Below, piece by piece: positions 12,291-22,771 of a stretch of 64,000 nucleotides of DNA. Position numbers and translations under genes: made by a program. The notes below the pieces were generated by a model. That model was not told the origin of the DNA. It ran no database searches and was given only the letters and a program-made list of their open reading frames with translations. Source of the DNA: Debaryomyces hansenii CBS767 (taxonomy: Eukaryota; Ascomycota; Pichiomycetes; Serinales; Debaryomycetaceae); NCBI RefSeq assembly GCF_000006445.2, contig NC_006044.2, positions 1,116,001-1,180,000 of the forward strand. Reading direction: 5' to 3'. Numbering within the stretch: the first letter of the stretch is position 1; every line of letters begins with the position of its first letter.

Positions 12291-12988
12291 TTTGGCTATG
12301 TTGCCATGTTCCCCCCATTCTCCCTTATATCCCATCATAACCTCCCAATGGCGCCCGATGCCCGCCATCAGATGACACCGGTATGCCTTCATGCTCATGT
12401 GCCTGAAATTCCTCAAAAGTCTATATAATTTCATCACTTGTTTTATTAGCTTAGATTTAGATTAGTTTCTATTTATAATGTACATTATGTTCACTCTATT
12501 TCCTTTGGCTCTCCCATTCTCTGAATCTCCACATCCTTATGTTTCTTGGTCGACTTGTCGTCCACCAGTACAGAACATTGGTAATCCTCTGGCTACCGTT
12601 CAGCTAACCACTATAAGGCCTGTCCAGTAGAACACAATTCTTTTCTCTTTTCTTTCTTTATAATTTAGACAAGCGAGTCAAACCAGTTCATTTTTCGTAT
12701 CCCCTTCAGGGATTACCTCCGTTACCATACCATCACGTCTTCTGCCACCCTCTACAACCACATCCTATGCAATTTGCAGCATAGGGCTGGTACCCTTCGA
12801 GCACATGATCACAATTCCAGCTTTTTCACGAGGACAAAAATTGAATTTTGTGTAACAATAATTTTCCAGTAGCATCACGAAGAATTTTCACATACTGGGT
12901 AATAGTGAATTTTAAACATATTGTTACATAAATATTATAGTTGAATAAGAATACTTAATTGTTAATTTAACAGTAATAATAGTTCAAA
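12291..12988. other. Intergenic ARF1-RPL35
   Basis: 698 bases holding the ARF1 3' flank and the RPL35 promoter. Pyrimidine-rich tracts occur near 12630-12700. TAGGGC near 12782 resembles part of a Tbf1 site (TTAGGGTT) but does not match well. No gene was seen. Confidence 0.45.
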
Positions 12989-13684
12989 ATGGTATGTTAA
13001 TACATTAAAATTACGTATAAGACCTCGTAACAACACGATGATGATAGCATGATACTTGGAAGAGAGTTATGGAAGAATTTTATTTGAACATCGATGGAGT
13101 GACCAAAGTGATGAAAGTTTATATAAGTCGACAAAAATCCAATAGACTAGTGATGAGAGTGAATTAGAAATACCAAGAAGTCGTAGATTGAATGAGATTA
13201 GTGGAAGAGAACGTAGGGAAATTAGATAGAGGATAATATTTATTAATGAGTAAAGGCTATCGTTATGGGACAGTACGAGGGACAATACGAAACGATGAAG
13301 TGTAACAAATACTAACAGATATAGGCCGGAGTTAAGACTTTCGAATTACGTACTAAATCTAAGGAACAATTAGAAAAACAATTAGTTGAATTAAAGCAAG
13401 ATTTAGCTAACTTGAAGGTTCAAAAATTGCAAAAACCATCTTTACCAAGAATCCACACTGTTAGAAAGAACATTGCTCGTGTTTTAACTGTTATCAACTT
13501 GAACCAAAGAGACAATGTCAGAGCTTTCTACGCTGGTAAGAAGTACCAACCAAAGGATTTAAGAGCTAAGAAGACTAGAGCTATCAGAAGACAATTAACC
13601 AAGTTCGAAGCTAAACAAATCACCGATAAAGCTAGAAAACAAAAGATTGCCTTCCCACAAAGAAGATTTGCTATTAAGGCTTAA
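12989..13684 (+). CDS. RPL35: 60S ribosomal protein L35 (uL29), two exons
   Basis: The coding sequence is split: exon 1 is just the ATG at 12989-12991, exon 2 is 13325-13684, and the protein is 120 residues, exactly the length in S. cerevisiae. The first intron bases GTATGT follow the ATG directly, and the branch site TACTAAC (13310-13316) lies 6 bases before the acceptor AG. Exon 2 begins AGVKTFELRTKSKEQL, the Rpl35 N-terminus, and continues through KKYQPKDLRAKKTRA to FPQRRFAIKA. uL29 sits near the polypeptide exit tunnel and is part of the docking site for SRP and chaperones. Codon use is highly biased. An annotation without the intron would start at an internal codon and lose about 30 residues. 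Confidence 0.95.
12992..13324 (+). other. Intron of RPL35 (333 bases)
   Basis: Donor GTATGT at 12992, branch site TACTAAC at 13310-13316, acceptor ATATAG ending at 13324. The interior is purine-rich on the + strand. Two GTGATGA motifs near 13108 and 13152 resemble snoRNA C boxes, but no D box (CTGA) follows. Confidence 0.93.
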
Positions 13685-13861
13685 ATTCAATTGATCTCTG
13701 GTTGATTAGAAACTTTTTATAATGATCTTTATAAATTTTTGGGTTTAATGTTTTAATAAACGTGTATATTTTAGTTTTATATCTATATTGAACTATCATG
13801 TTATAAAAATAATGATAATTTCTTGTATTGAAACGACTATGTCATCATTTATATATCTATC

Positions 13862-16800
13862 CTACGCATCGGTCATCTCCACGTCTTGGTTCTGACTTAA
13901 TTTCTCAGCTTTTTTCAGACGCTTGAACTCTTGTATTTTCTGCTTCAACTCAACGTCCTCGACAACATCTTCCAATTTCAATGGCATTCTATTGAATGGG
14001 TCTGTTGAATCACTTAATAAATGGGCTTTAATCGTCGACCTGTCGATACTAATTTTGGACCCTGGCAAGATAACTGGATCTTCCATCAAAATGAACATAA
14101 GTGGATCTAAGAACTCGTCGGGTACCTCACCTAATTCTAACTCTTCGTCTTCATCAGTTTGTCTTTGTTCGTCAGCTTTTTGTGCAAACTTGATTAAATT
14201 CTCAATTACTTTTGGACTGGTATAAGTTCTGGTGGATAAGATTCTTTCAGCTTTCCTAAAGTATTCTAAAGAGAACGATCTTGTATCTCTTGCAACAGCA
14301 ACAATAAAGTTTCCTTGGTTCGATAAATTGCAGTAAATTTCACACAAGTCACTTAATGTTCTCTTAGGGTCAAAATCATACTTCATTGGATCACGTACTT
14401 TCAAGTTGGAGCACTTTGGCCCGACCATAATCTGTAAATTATAATTCAACATACCCGCTAATCTGTCGACAATTTCTGGCAATTCAAATCCTCGTGGCGT
14501 TTGCTTGGAGAATAATTTAAATAACTCCATCGTCTTATTCGATAATCCAACATAAGATTTTGCTTTTCTTTCAGATGAATTTAGATTATTAGTAAGTTCT
14601 TCATCACTTCCAAGTTCTTCAGTATTAGGTGGTTGTCCATTAGCACGCTTTTCCAACTCCCGTTGATAGTTATGGATCAGGTTTAATTCGTTGAATGTTT
14701 CATCGAGTAAATATGTCGTATCATTCAACATTCTGGCAATAAATCTGATAAAGAAATCAACATTATTTCTGGAATAATCGGCCAACTGTTCTCTATAAAT
14801 TTCATTCTTCCATAATTCTTCCAATATAACAGAAATATAATATCTACTGTTAAATTTGTCATAAAATTGTGACGATGCACCAGTTTTTTCAACCATCACA
14901 TAGAAATCTAATAAAGAGTACAATATATTATCTATCACAAGTTGATTTGAGTTAAAAATACTTGCAATGAATCCTGGTTCGCCATTCGTCATTGGTAACG
15001 ATCCAATAAACAATACTTCTACCAAATGGGCCTTCATATGTGGATTACCAATTAACTCAGGACAACGCAATAAAATAATCGAAAATTCAACAAAAGACAG
15101 TAATTTTTCATGATTGTCTACCAATGGGCATCCTCTGAAGTTGGTGATAAATTTACAATAGTTAATTATTCCTTCTAACATGAATTCTGGATAGTATTTC
15201 CATGGAACGGGAGTTTTAGTTTGTAAAAACTCATGATCATCTAATTGGGAAACAGCACCAATCTTAAATAATGGAATCTTCAATTTCTGTCTAGGATGTT
15301 GATGACTTGGATCAATTAGTTTGGTGATAAACGTAGTTGCGCCAATTATGAAGTCGAACATGTCCAACTGCATTGAACGGAAACTGAAAATAGCTTGAAT
15401 TGAATGTTTAGTCGCTTTCAAAGAGTTTAGACTTTTTGTTAACATCGGAAGTTGACTCCTCAAGACATGCGCCATCATAGGGTTAGTACCCGGTGGAACT
15501 TGATTATTTTCAATCATTTCCACTCTTGATGTCATTTGCTTAATTTGGTTCTTTAATCTATCATGGTGATTGTAAATACCACCTACACCATAGTGCAAAT
15601 AAGTCAAAGTCAAAAAGAAGCAGTCAGATATAAAGTTAGCAGGAGTTGACTTATCTATTCCATTATAATAATCATTTGCTTCTGGTATGGATGAATTCAC
15701 TCTAGATTCTTCTGAAATATTAATGAGATTACTGCAACCAAAATAATCTCCATCTATTTTATCAAGTTTTGAAAATGTTGGATATTCCAAAAATGGCAAA
15801 CTTAACTTTATCAAAATAAGAGAAATATTAAACATAATGCCATCGGATGGTAATTTATTTAAGTCAGCATGACTACCTCTTCTTAAATGACTCAAGTTAA
15901 TAAGATCACCAAACCAAGTAAGTATAGCTTGACGAGTTTGCGAAGATCCACGGATAAGTTTGTCAACGATAAAGAATAACCTATCTGAAACAACCTTGTA
16001 TTCGTTCTGTAATGATTCATACGTAGAATTCACTTGTACTTTTGATAAATTACCGACGTTTTCTGTAAAGTAGTATTTGCTAACGGAATCTAAAAGGGGC
16101 GATAATCTTAAAAGAGAACCTAACAAAGTCTTGTTTTCAAAATCTAAACCTTCTTTCTTATTCGGAGGTTGGAAACCGTCAACTTGTGAAAATACTGCCG
16201 CGACAGCCTTTATGCTAACTAATGTCTCAAATATTGACAAGTATTTTGAGTACGAGCTATCATTTAAATTTACTTTATAGAGCTTGGCACTTAAGGTAGG
16301 GAGAATAATATTCAAGAACTCAAGAAGAGATTCCTGTTCAACACTCTCATTTACTATGTCGACTAAAAATCCACTCATATCTGGATTGTTGATCAACACA
16401 TCAATAGCAAGTTTGATATCATTGTTAACGTACATATCTGGAACTTGGAAACAAATAAAACCATACGAACAACTAAGGGATAGAATTGAATTTACAACTG
16501 AAATCTTAGTTTCATATAATGGATCTTTCTTTGGAACTATTCTCTTCAATCTAAAGGATTTCTGGTAAATCTGAAATAAGTACTCCACTGGTGACTTATA
16601 AGCTGCAGGTACACCCAATTCGTTCAATATTTCCATAAAAACAGACTCTAAATTATCCTTACTTAATAAGGTCTTCTCCGACTCAAGTTCAAAAGCCAAA
16701 TTACTTAAATATACCAATCCTGTAGAAGTGTGGGATTTATCAATCGTCGCTTGAAAAATCCCTTCTACTTCTGTTGATAACCATTTTGCAATTTGTTCTT

Positions 16801-17161
16801 CAGGATTGAGTTTAGAAATACTTGAATCTGACGGATTTGTTTTAGGAGCTGGCGCCTTAGGAGCTGGTGCTTTTGGTGTTGCAGCTGGTTTCAGCTCCGA
16901 TGTTTCAGATGGCAAATTCGAATTATGCGATTGTAATACTTGTTTAGGTTCTTCTTTTGGAGTCGACGGTTCTTGAGATGGCGAGTTCGACGTGCTCTTA
17001 TTAATCTGATTAGAAGATCCGGTGTTGCTGCCACCCATAGCCGCTAACCTTGCCAACCTTTTAGCTCTTATCTGAATATAATGTTAGTAATGTACAATTG
17101 AATAATTATCGTCAAATACGAATTGAAATATGAATTAACATACATCGTTTGAATCACTCAT
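13862..17161 (-). CDS. UFD2: Ufd2, U-box E4 ubiquitin chain-elongation ligase, two exons
   Basis: The gene is read from 17161: exon 1 (17144-17161) encodes MSDSND, a 72-base intron follows, and exon 2 is 13862-17071. The product has 1075 residues. Ufd2 extends ubiquitin chains on substrates handled by Cdc48. The C-terminal U-box lies near residues 990-1060 (EFLDPLMFILMEDPVILP, then DRSTIKAHL and DPFNRMPL), after the long helical Ufd2 core. Splicing restores the N-terminus NDIRAKRLARLAAMG, which resembles the conserved start of animal UBE4B (DEIRxRRLARLA) and is absent from S. cerevisiae Ufd2. A Ser/Pro/Ala/Lys-rich linker follows. Divergent from the R3H/SUZ gene over ~200 bases. Confidence 0.94.
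17072..17143 (-). other. Intron of UFD2 (72 bases)
   Basis: Read on the minus strand: donor GTATGT starting at 17143, branch site TACTAAC at 17089-17083, acceptor TTCAG ending at 17072. It falls between codons 6 and 7, in phase 0. Confidence 0.9.
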
Positions 17162-17369
17162 TACTAATTACCTATTGGATATTAATAAGATGAATTAGAT
17201 CCGAATTATATAATGGATTTGAGTAATTATAACCCTCTATCAATAAACTTATAAGCGCTAGTTTTTTGATTCAGTGCGGTGGGTTCAGATTTTTCAAAAT
17301 TGGTTGAAACTTTCCACCAAAATAAATTAGACCCAATAGCCACAGCTATAGTTAGTTGGAAAAGAGAAG

Positions 17370-18656
17370 ATGAACAATATTCCACAACCCATAAAGACGG
17401 TAGTTACAAAACCCCAAGAAAAGTTGTATGTTTTACGCTTGGAGAAGGACTTAATTGCATTTATAAAAGAGTCGATACTGTTGAAGCTGGAATCTCCACT
17501 GTTTACGATTCACGCTGGGGTACTAAAGAATTCATATTATCGGTTACTAAGTCATCAGGTATGTCAGCATTACCACTTACAGCATTGGAATAACGGATCA
17601 AACGATATAATAGTCACATTGAGTGCTGATGGATTTGACTATGAAAAGTTCAGTGATATATTGGACCTGAAGGAAGATAATAGTTTCACAAAGATATGTG
17701 ATTACCTTCAACAAAAGAAGAACATTAGCAATGGGATTATTGCCGAAGGTGACGAAGTTAACACTAAGATGATTAGGCCAAGAGTGATCATTAAGAAAGA
17801 ATCTCCAAAAGGTTCGATGCCTCTGGCTGATACGCTGTCTGAGATAACCCAAATGTCCGTATTTCTGACGACAATACAAAATGGGAGAGCCCAAAACGAC
17901 TTTTCAGATACCCCAAATACATCTACACCAGTTCTGGCAAGCAGCTTCAAATCAGGAAGCGATGATATTGAGCACGAGAGGGCTTCGAAGGAAGCATTAT
18001 ACATGAAAGTGAGGGAAAAGATATTTCAGGACCAACAAGATGAAGAAAATGTTGAAGACGACGACGATGACGACGAAGAAGAAGAAGAAGAAGAGGAGGA
18101 AGATGATGATGATGACGATGATGATAGCGACGAAGATATCGCCAACTGCTCCACGAGTGATTCCAAATCTGGATTTATGAGCCAAGATAATACCCACAAG
18201 CATAATGGATACAACGCATTGGATCCTAATTTATACCAGTACAATGGAACCTCTCATGGGGTGTCTCCGGTGCCTATGGGTATACCGTTAAACTATAATG
18301 CAAACATGAACGTTCCTCCGTTTGTGAACCCAAATGGATACTATAATTCACCCAATCAATCGATGCACTCACCACAGATGAATATTTATAACCAGTACGC
18401 CAACTATTTCCCTGCTCCTCTTATGATGCCACCTCAAAATGGTTTCTACTCAAACGCATACAACGGAAACCACCATTACACTCCATACGACAAAGAAACG
18501 GAACGAAAACTATTAAATAACCCATACATTATCATACCTGATTCCAACAGAGATAAGAAGCCTAAGAAACCCCATAAGGGAAGATACACGAATGGCAATT
18601 CGAATTCATCTTCTAGTACTTCCAATATTACATCAAATAACCCTACAAAGTACTAA
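17370..18656 (+). CDS. RBS1: R3H and SUZ domain protein, Rbs1-like
   Basis: A 428-residue putative RNA-binding protein. The R3H domain covers about residues 24-85; its defining pair is Arg58 and His62 in YYRLLSHQV. A SUZ-like segment (KEALYMKVREKIF) follows near residues 208-222, and the rest is low complexity: an unbroken Asp/Glu run of about 25 residues near 229-254, then an Asn/Tyr/Pro/Met-rich region and a basic, Ser/Asn-rich tail. The order R3H-SUZ-low complexity is that of S. cerevisiae Rbs1, linked to RNA polymerase III assembly, and of animal R3HDM1/2 and ENC proteins. The acidic run is coded by GAC/GAT/GAA/GAG triplets and may vary in length between strains. The symbol is tentative; the domains are firm. 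Confidence 0.75.
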   Translation: MNNIPQPIKTVVTKPQEKLYVLRLEKDLIAFIKESILLKLESPLFTIHAGVLKNSYYRLLSHQVCQHYHLQHWNNGSNDIIVTLSADGFDYEKFSDILDLKEDNSFTKICDYLQQKKNISNGIIAEGDEVNTKMIRPRVIIKKESPKGSMPLADTLSEITQMSVFLTTIQNGRAQNDFSDTPNTSTPVLASSFKSGSDDIEHERASKEALYMKVREKIFQDQQDEENVEDDDDDDEEEEEEEEEDDDDDDDDSDEDIANCSTSDSKSGFMSQDNTHKHNGYNALDPNLYQYNGTSHGVSPVPMGIPLNYNANMNVPPFVNPNGYYNSPNQSMHSPQMNIYNQYANYFPAPLMMPPQNGFYSNAYNGNHHYTPYDKETERKLLNNPYIIIPDSNRDKKPKKPHKGRYTNGNSNSSSSTSNITSNNPTKY

Positions 18657-18887
18657 TTTCTTAGCTTTTTGAACTATTGACAAAAGCATTTGCATGAGTC
18701 AAATGACCACCTCTTTAACAACACTTATATACCAATATAAATATACTTCATGGTGACAATAGGCTTCGTATAGCTTTCTTGTAAATTGTCGTGTGTGGAC
18801 GATTTTCAGATCATATAATTGGTAAGACGTGTCATAGATTTGTTGATACTCCTAGCTTTTAACGATATAAATTAATAGATAGTAGAT

Positions 18888-19511
18888 ATGGCGTCAAATA
18901 ACCCAGAAGCTCTTCAAGATGATGAATTGATTCCTGAATCCGTTGAAGGATACCACGTTGGAGAAAAAAAGACCATCGAAGAATATACGAAGTTAGATGC
19001 TGAAGATGAAAGTTTAGCTAAATGGAAGGCTTCGCTTGGATTATCAGATAATAGTAACGCTTATCCAGTCAAAGCAGGCGATAAGCGTAAGGTTGTTATC
19101 GTTGAAATGTCATTGCAATTTCCAAATCAACCAGAGTTACAACCCATTGTGATAGATTTAGAAGATGCACAAGGTAACACGATAGCCGGTAAAGAAATCA
19201 AGTTCAGTATTAAGGAAAAATCTGTTTACCAGTTCGTTATCAAATTCCGTGTGCAGCATGAAATTATTACTGGCTTAAAGTACTTACACCTGATTAAGAA
19301 AACAGGTATCAGGGTTGATAAGTTAGAAGAACCATTAGGGTCGTATGCTCCAAATACTAAAGAAAAGCCATATTATGAGAAAGTATTCAGCGAGGTGGAG
19401 GCACCTTCTGGTATGTTGGCAAGAGGCGGCTATTCTGCCACTACAAAGTTTGTTGATGACGATAAAAATGTTCATTTGTCATTCCCATGGAGTTTCCAAA
19501 TTACGAAGTGA
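18888..19511 (+). CDS. RDI1: Rho GDP-dissociation inhibitor
   Basis: A 207-residue Rho-GDI, the usual fungal length. It extracts Cdc42 and Rho1 from membranes by hiding their prenyl group in an immunoglobulin-like sandwich. The N-terminal arm has the regulatory helix region (ESLAKWKASLG) and the core has VVIVEMSLQFPNQP, then GKEIKFSIKEKSVYQFVIKFRVQHEI and the late motif PSGMLARGGYSATTKFVDDD, followed by LSFPWSFQITK at the C-terminus. All are standard for the family. It lies between the R3H/SUZ gene and SRS2; the last is convergent, 308 bases away. Confidence 0.95.
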   Translation: MASNNPEALQDDELIPESVEGYHVGEKKTIEEYTKLDAEDESLAKWKASLGLSDNSNAYPVKAGDKRKVVIVEMSLQFPNQPELQPIVIDLEDAQGNTIAGKEIKFSIKEKSVYQFVIKFRVQHEIITGLKYLHLIKKTGIRVDKLEEPLGSYAPNTKEKPYYEKVFSEVEAPSGMLARGGYSATTKFVDDDKNVHLSFPWSFQITK

Positions 19512-19819
19512 TTTTCTAAGTGAAAATATGACAGTTATCAATAACAAGGAATTGACAGTATAGATACAGCAACGATCATGTATATGCTACTGGAAGATAT
19601 GTAGTCAAATCTTTTATAAAAGATCTATAGTATAATCACTTGTTATCTTGGTATTATTCTGTAGGAGCATGTGTAGATGTAGATTTCAGATAATTCTTAT
19701 CAATCTAATAACACGAAGTCTACAGTTTGTGGTCGTTGCCAGTATAGTTATTATATGCATTTGTTTATTATAATTCGTCAAACGTGCATCGTGTATGAAA
19801 GATGCAATATGCAACTGCT
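19512..19819. other. Convergent intergenic RDI1/SRS2
   Basis: 308 AT-rich bases between two 3' ends. No gene or repeat was seen. Confidence 0.5.
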
Positions 19820-22624
19820 CTAGTTATTTACATTCTTTCTTCTATTAAGCATGTAAGAAGGTACCTTCCTAACTGGTATGTATGGAGGTGCTTTATTGCT
19901 CTTAGGTTTCGTTATTTCTATTTTCGATATAGTAGGTGCCTTATTAGAAACCGACTTTTCTATAATAGGTACTCGGTATGCTTTAGATAAGCCACTGTTG
20001 ACATTCATTCGCGACAGAGAAGTATGTACACTTGGAGTCGATTTGAAAAATGAGTTGATATTTGACTGGTTACTCTTCTCTTTCACACGTTTAGGCACTT
20101 GTGTTGTATGATGTGAAATTTCGTTACTTCTCTTGGTAGCCATTTGTATTTTGGCACTACTGAAGCCTGTTACATCCGAACAGACTGACCCTTCGTCACA
20201 ATTTTTGAATGATTCCTCAGATATTTTCATTTCAGATTCACCATTGATATAAGTATTAGACCGCAATTCATAGGCTTTATTAAATTGACTCAAATTGAAC
20301 TCCTGCCCTGTGGGTAGCGGTTTATTAACGATGTTGTATAATTTTGATAGCATTTGCCAATCTTTAAATGCGCCTTGCTTACTTTCCATCATACCAGTGT
20401 GGTTTAAATTACTAATAAACCGGGATACGCTATCAATAGGTTTTCTTCCCCATTTACCTATATCACCTTGCTCGATATAAGACGACATATATAGTAGTAA
20501 TTTTGTTCTAGTAGTCGCCACATAAAAGCATCTTCTTTCTTCATTGACAGCTTCCTCTCCTCCTGTATCCATTGCAAACTTTGCTGGTAATATACCATCT
20601 GACAATCCTGGAACAAAAACTATTGGCCACTCTAATCCCTTCGACCCATGAATCGTGGATAAAGCAACCTTACCTTTGTCTATCCTACCAGGGAACCTCA
20701 AAGCAATTTCTTTCTCTTTTTCTTTTTCATTAGTTGAATCAGTTTCGTATAAACCAATAGATTGAATGAACTTTTCTAAAAAGTTCCGTTTATCCTCTGT
20801 AATATCAGATTCTGATCCCCCCAAGTACAAAGGTAATTCTTCATCTTTGGGTGTAAATTCACAAAGCTGTGTTTGCACTTCCATAATATTGAGTTCGTGA
20901 TTTGGATCATTTTGAAACTCTTTCTGAAGCCCCGATTTTACATAAACAAGCTCAAAAAGCTTACTGAGCAACGTGTTTCTCTTCTCAATCGTTGAATCAG
21001 AACCAACCTGTTCCTCATAACTAATTTTATTCACATCTTCAAGAATATCACGCATATCTGCAATGAAGCCTAAGTATTTTTTAAGGCTACTCTGATTTTT
21101 AGAGGTCAATTTGACAGAGGTATTTACATTTGAGATATCCTGTAACACAGAATAGACCTGTCTTTTATAGATATCTGGTTTTATTGCTTCCATTTCTAAT
21201 TCTGCACTTATTGAGGCTAAAGTCTTTTCTCCTATCCCTCTTTTTGGAAAGTTAACTGTCCTTAAATATGCAATACGATCATTATCACTAGCAATAACAC
21301 GCAAGTAGTCTAGTATGGCTACTACTTCCTTTCTGTTCCAGAATGCAGTTCCTCTAACCATCACATAAGGTATTCTCTTTCTGACGAATTCATTTTCAAT
21401 GGTTCTTGTTTGATATGCGGACCTTACTAACACAGAAATATCTTTATATTTAAAAATTGAATTTGGTAAGGCCATCAAATGTTCAATTTGGTATGAAATC
21501 CAACGAGCTTCTTGCTCAGGAGATTTCAAATTAGAATAAACTGGTCGAAACGAAGATACCATTTGTGACTTGAGGGTTTTAGAAAGACGATCATCTTGTT
21601 GCCTCATAATCTTTTCTGAAAAGTTCAAAATATCTGAAGTGGATCTATAATTCTCCTCCAAAGTGATGACGTTAATGGAATTATCTTGATATATCTTTTT
21701 ATAATGCTCCTTCATCTTCTTAAAATTTATGGCTTGCGCATCTCTGAATGCATAGATACTTTGGTCTGGGTCCCCCACAATAGTGATATTATTTTGCAAT
21801 CTAGGATTCGTAGGGTGCCCTTTGGCAAATTCATACATTAATTGTAATTGAATCTCGTTCGTATCTTGAAACTCGTCAACCAATACGTGCTCCACAAAGT
21901 TTAGTACTGGATATGTAGTTATCAACTGATGGCAGCAAATCAAACAATCATCAAAATCTAGCAATGAGTTCGCTTGTAGGTGTTTCTGGTACCTCTTATA
22001 TAGCAAACCTAAGAATTGATTACAGTCGCTGCGTTGTTCATAAGCATCTGGCTGAATTCCCGATGACTTTAGTTTCGAGATCTGTCTTCTGATTTTCTTT
22101 GGGTCCCACCCATGATATTTATCATCCTCCTTATTCGATTTGAATATTTCAGTCTGTCTATCTGGTAGCTCCGAAATATACTTCAAGTCCGTTTCTGATA
22201 ACTTCATAATCATTTCTTCCAATATCTGTTTCGAATCCCGTTCATCTGCAATATTGTAATCGCTAATTGCTATTTTCTTACCGTATATCTTAATTATTCG
22301 GTAGCAAATACTGTGAAACGTACCAATCAATATTTTATCTACTTTGATTGGTGTATCCTTGAGTAGCTCCCCCAACCTCTCAATCATCTCATTGGCAGCT
22401 TTTTTAGTAAACGTAGTTACAATTATACATTGTGGAGATAACTTTTCCTTGATCAATAGATATGCAACTCTTGATATTAATACTTTAGTTTTACCTGTAC
22501 CAGGACCTGCGATAATTTGCAACCTTTCCACAGACGGAGCAACAACTGCCTGTTTTTGTTTAGCATTCAACCCTTCTAAGACTCTTTGAAGCAATAACTC
22601 GTCATCTTGTTGAATTTGAGTCAT
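19820..22624 (-). CDS. SRS2: Srs2-type UvrD/Rep DNA helicase
   Basis: A 934-residue superfamily 1A 3'-5' helicase. Walker A is AGPGTGKT (39-46); motif Ia TTFTKKAANEM, motif II DEFQDT, motif III GDPDQSIYAFRDA, motif IV region LEENYRS, motif V STIHGSKGLEW and motif VI EERRCFYVATTR are all present. The order and spacing, plus the post-helicase segment LSKLYNIVNKPLP...LSQFNKAYE, match Srs2 rather than the mitochondrial Hmi1. Srs2 removes Rad51 from single-stranded DNA and restrains recombination. The product is about 240 residues shorter than S. cerevisiae Srs2 because the C-terminal tail is short. That tail carries a canonical PCNA-binding box, QSNINSFF, at residues 853-860, and a VPII stretch that could be a SUMO-interacting motif. 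Confidence 0.87.
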   Translation of the reverse strand: MTQIQQDDELLLQRVLEGLNAKQKQAVVAPSVERLQIIAGPGTGKTKVLISRVAYLLIKEKLSPQCIIVTTFTKKAANEMIERLGELLKDTPIKVDKILIGTFHSICYRIIKIYGKKIAISDYNIADERDSKQILEEMIMKLSETDLKYISELPDRQTEIFKSNKEDDKYHGWDPKKIRRQISKLKSSGIQPDAYEQRSDCNQFLGLLYKRYQKHLQANSLLDFDDCLICCHQLITTYPVLNFVEHVLVDEFQDTNEIQLQLMYEFAKGHPTNPRLQNNITIVGDPDQSIYAFRDAQAINFKKMKEHYKKIYQDNSINVITLEENYRSTSDILNFSEKIMRQQDDRLSKTLKSQMVSSFRPVYSNLKSPEQEARWISYQIEHLMALPNSIFKYKDISVLVRSAYQTRTIENEFVRKRIPYVMVRGTAFWNRKEVVAILDYLRVIASDNDRIAYLRTVNFPKRGIGEKTLASISAELEMEAIKPDIYKRQVYSVLQDISNVNTSVKLTSKNQSSLKKYLGFIADMRDILEDVNKISYEEQVGSDSTIEKRNTLLSKLFELVYVKSGLQKEFQNDPNHELNIMEVQTQLCEFTPKDEELPLYLGGSESDITEDKRNFLEKFIQSIGLYETDSTNEKEKEKEIALRFPGRIDKGKVALSTIHGSKGLEWPIVFVPGLSDGILPAKFAMDTGGEEAVNEERRCFYVATTRTKLLLYMSSYIEQGDIGKWGRKPIDSVSRFISNLNHTGMMESKQGAFKDWQMLSKLYNIVNKPLPTGQEFNLSQFNKAYELRSNTYINGESEMKISEESFKNCDEGSVCSDVTGFSSAKIQMATKRSNEISHHTTQVPKRVKEKSNQSNINSFFKSTPSVHTSLSRMNVNSGLSKAYRVPIIEKSVSNKAPTISKIEITKPKSNKAPPYIPVRKVPSYMLNRRKNVNN

Positions 22625-22771
22625 ACCATTTGAATATCAAAAAGATGAATAAATATAAACAAGATAAACAATAACACTATTTGAATCGCGATAAAAAAAA
22701 AGTCCATGAATTGGTTTCTTTATTATAGCTGGGCTATTCAACTTCATATATAAGACTATGTCTATAAAAAT

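Noticed and set aside
13100..13220. C/D snoRNA inside the RPL35 intron (two GTGATGA boxes)
   Set aside because: No CTGA D box follows at a suitable distance and no terminal stem is visible.
13067..13285. 72-codon frame on the minus strand
   Set aside because: It lies wholly inside the RPL35 intron and has no recognisable motif.
17279..17593. 104-codon frame on the + strand
   Set aside because: It overlaps the R3H domain coding sequence in another frame and has no ATG; the R3H frame explains the region.
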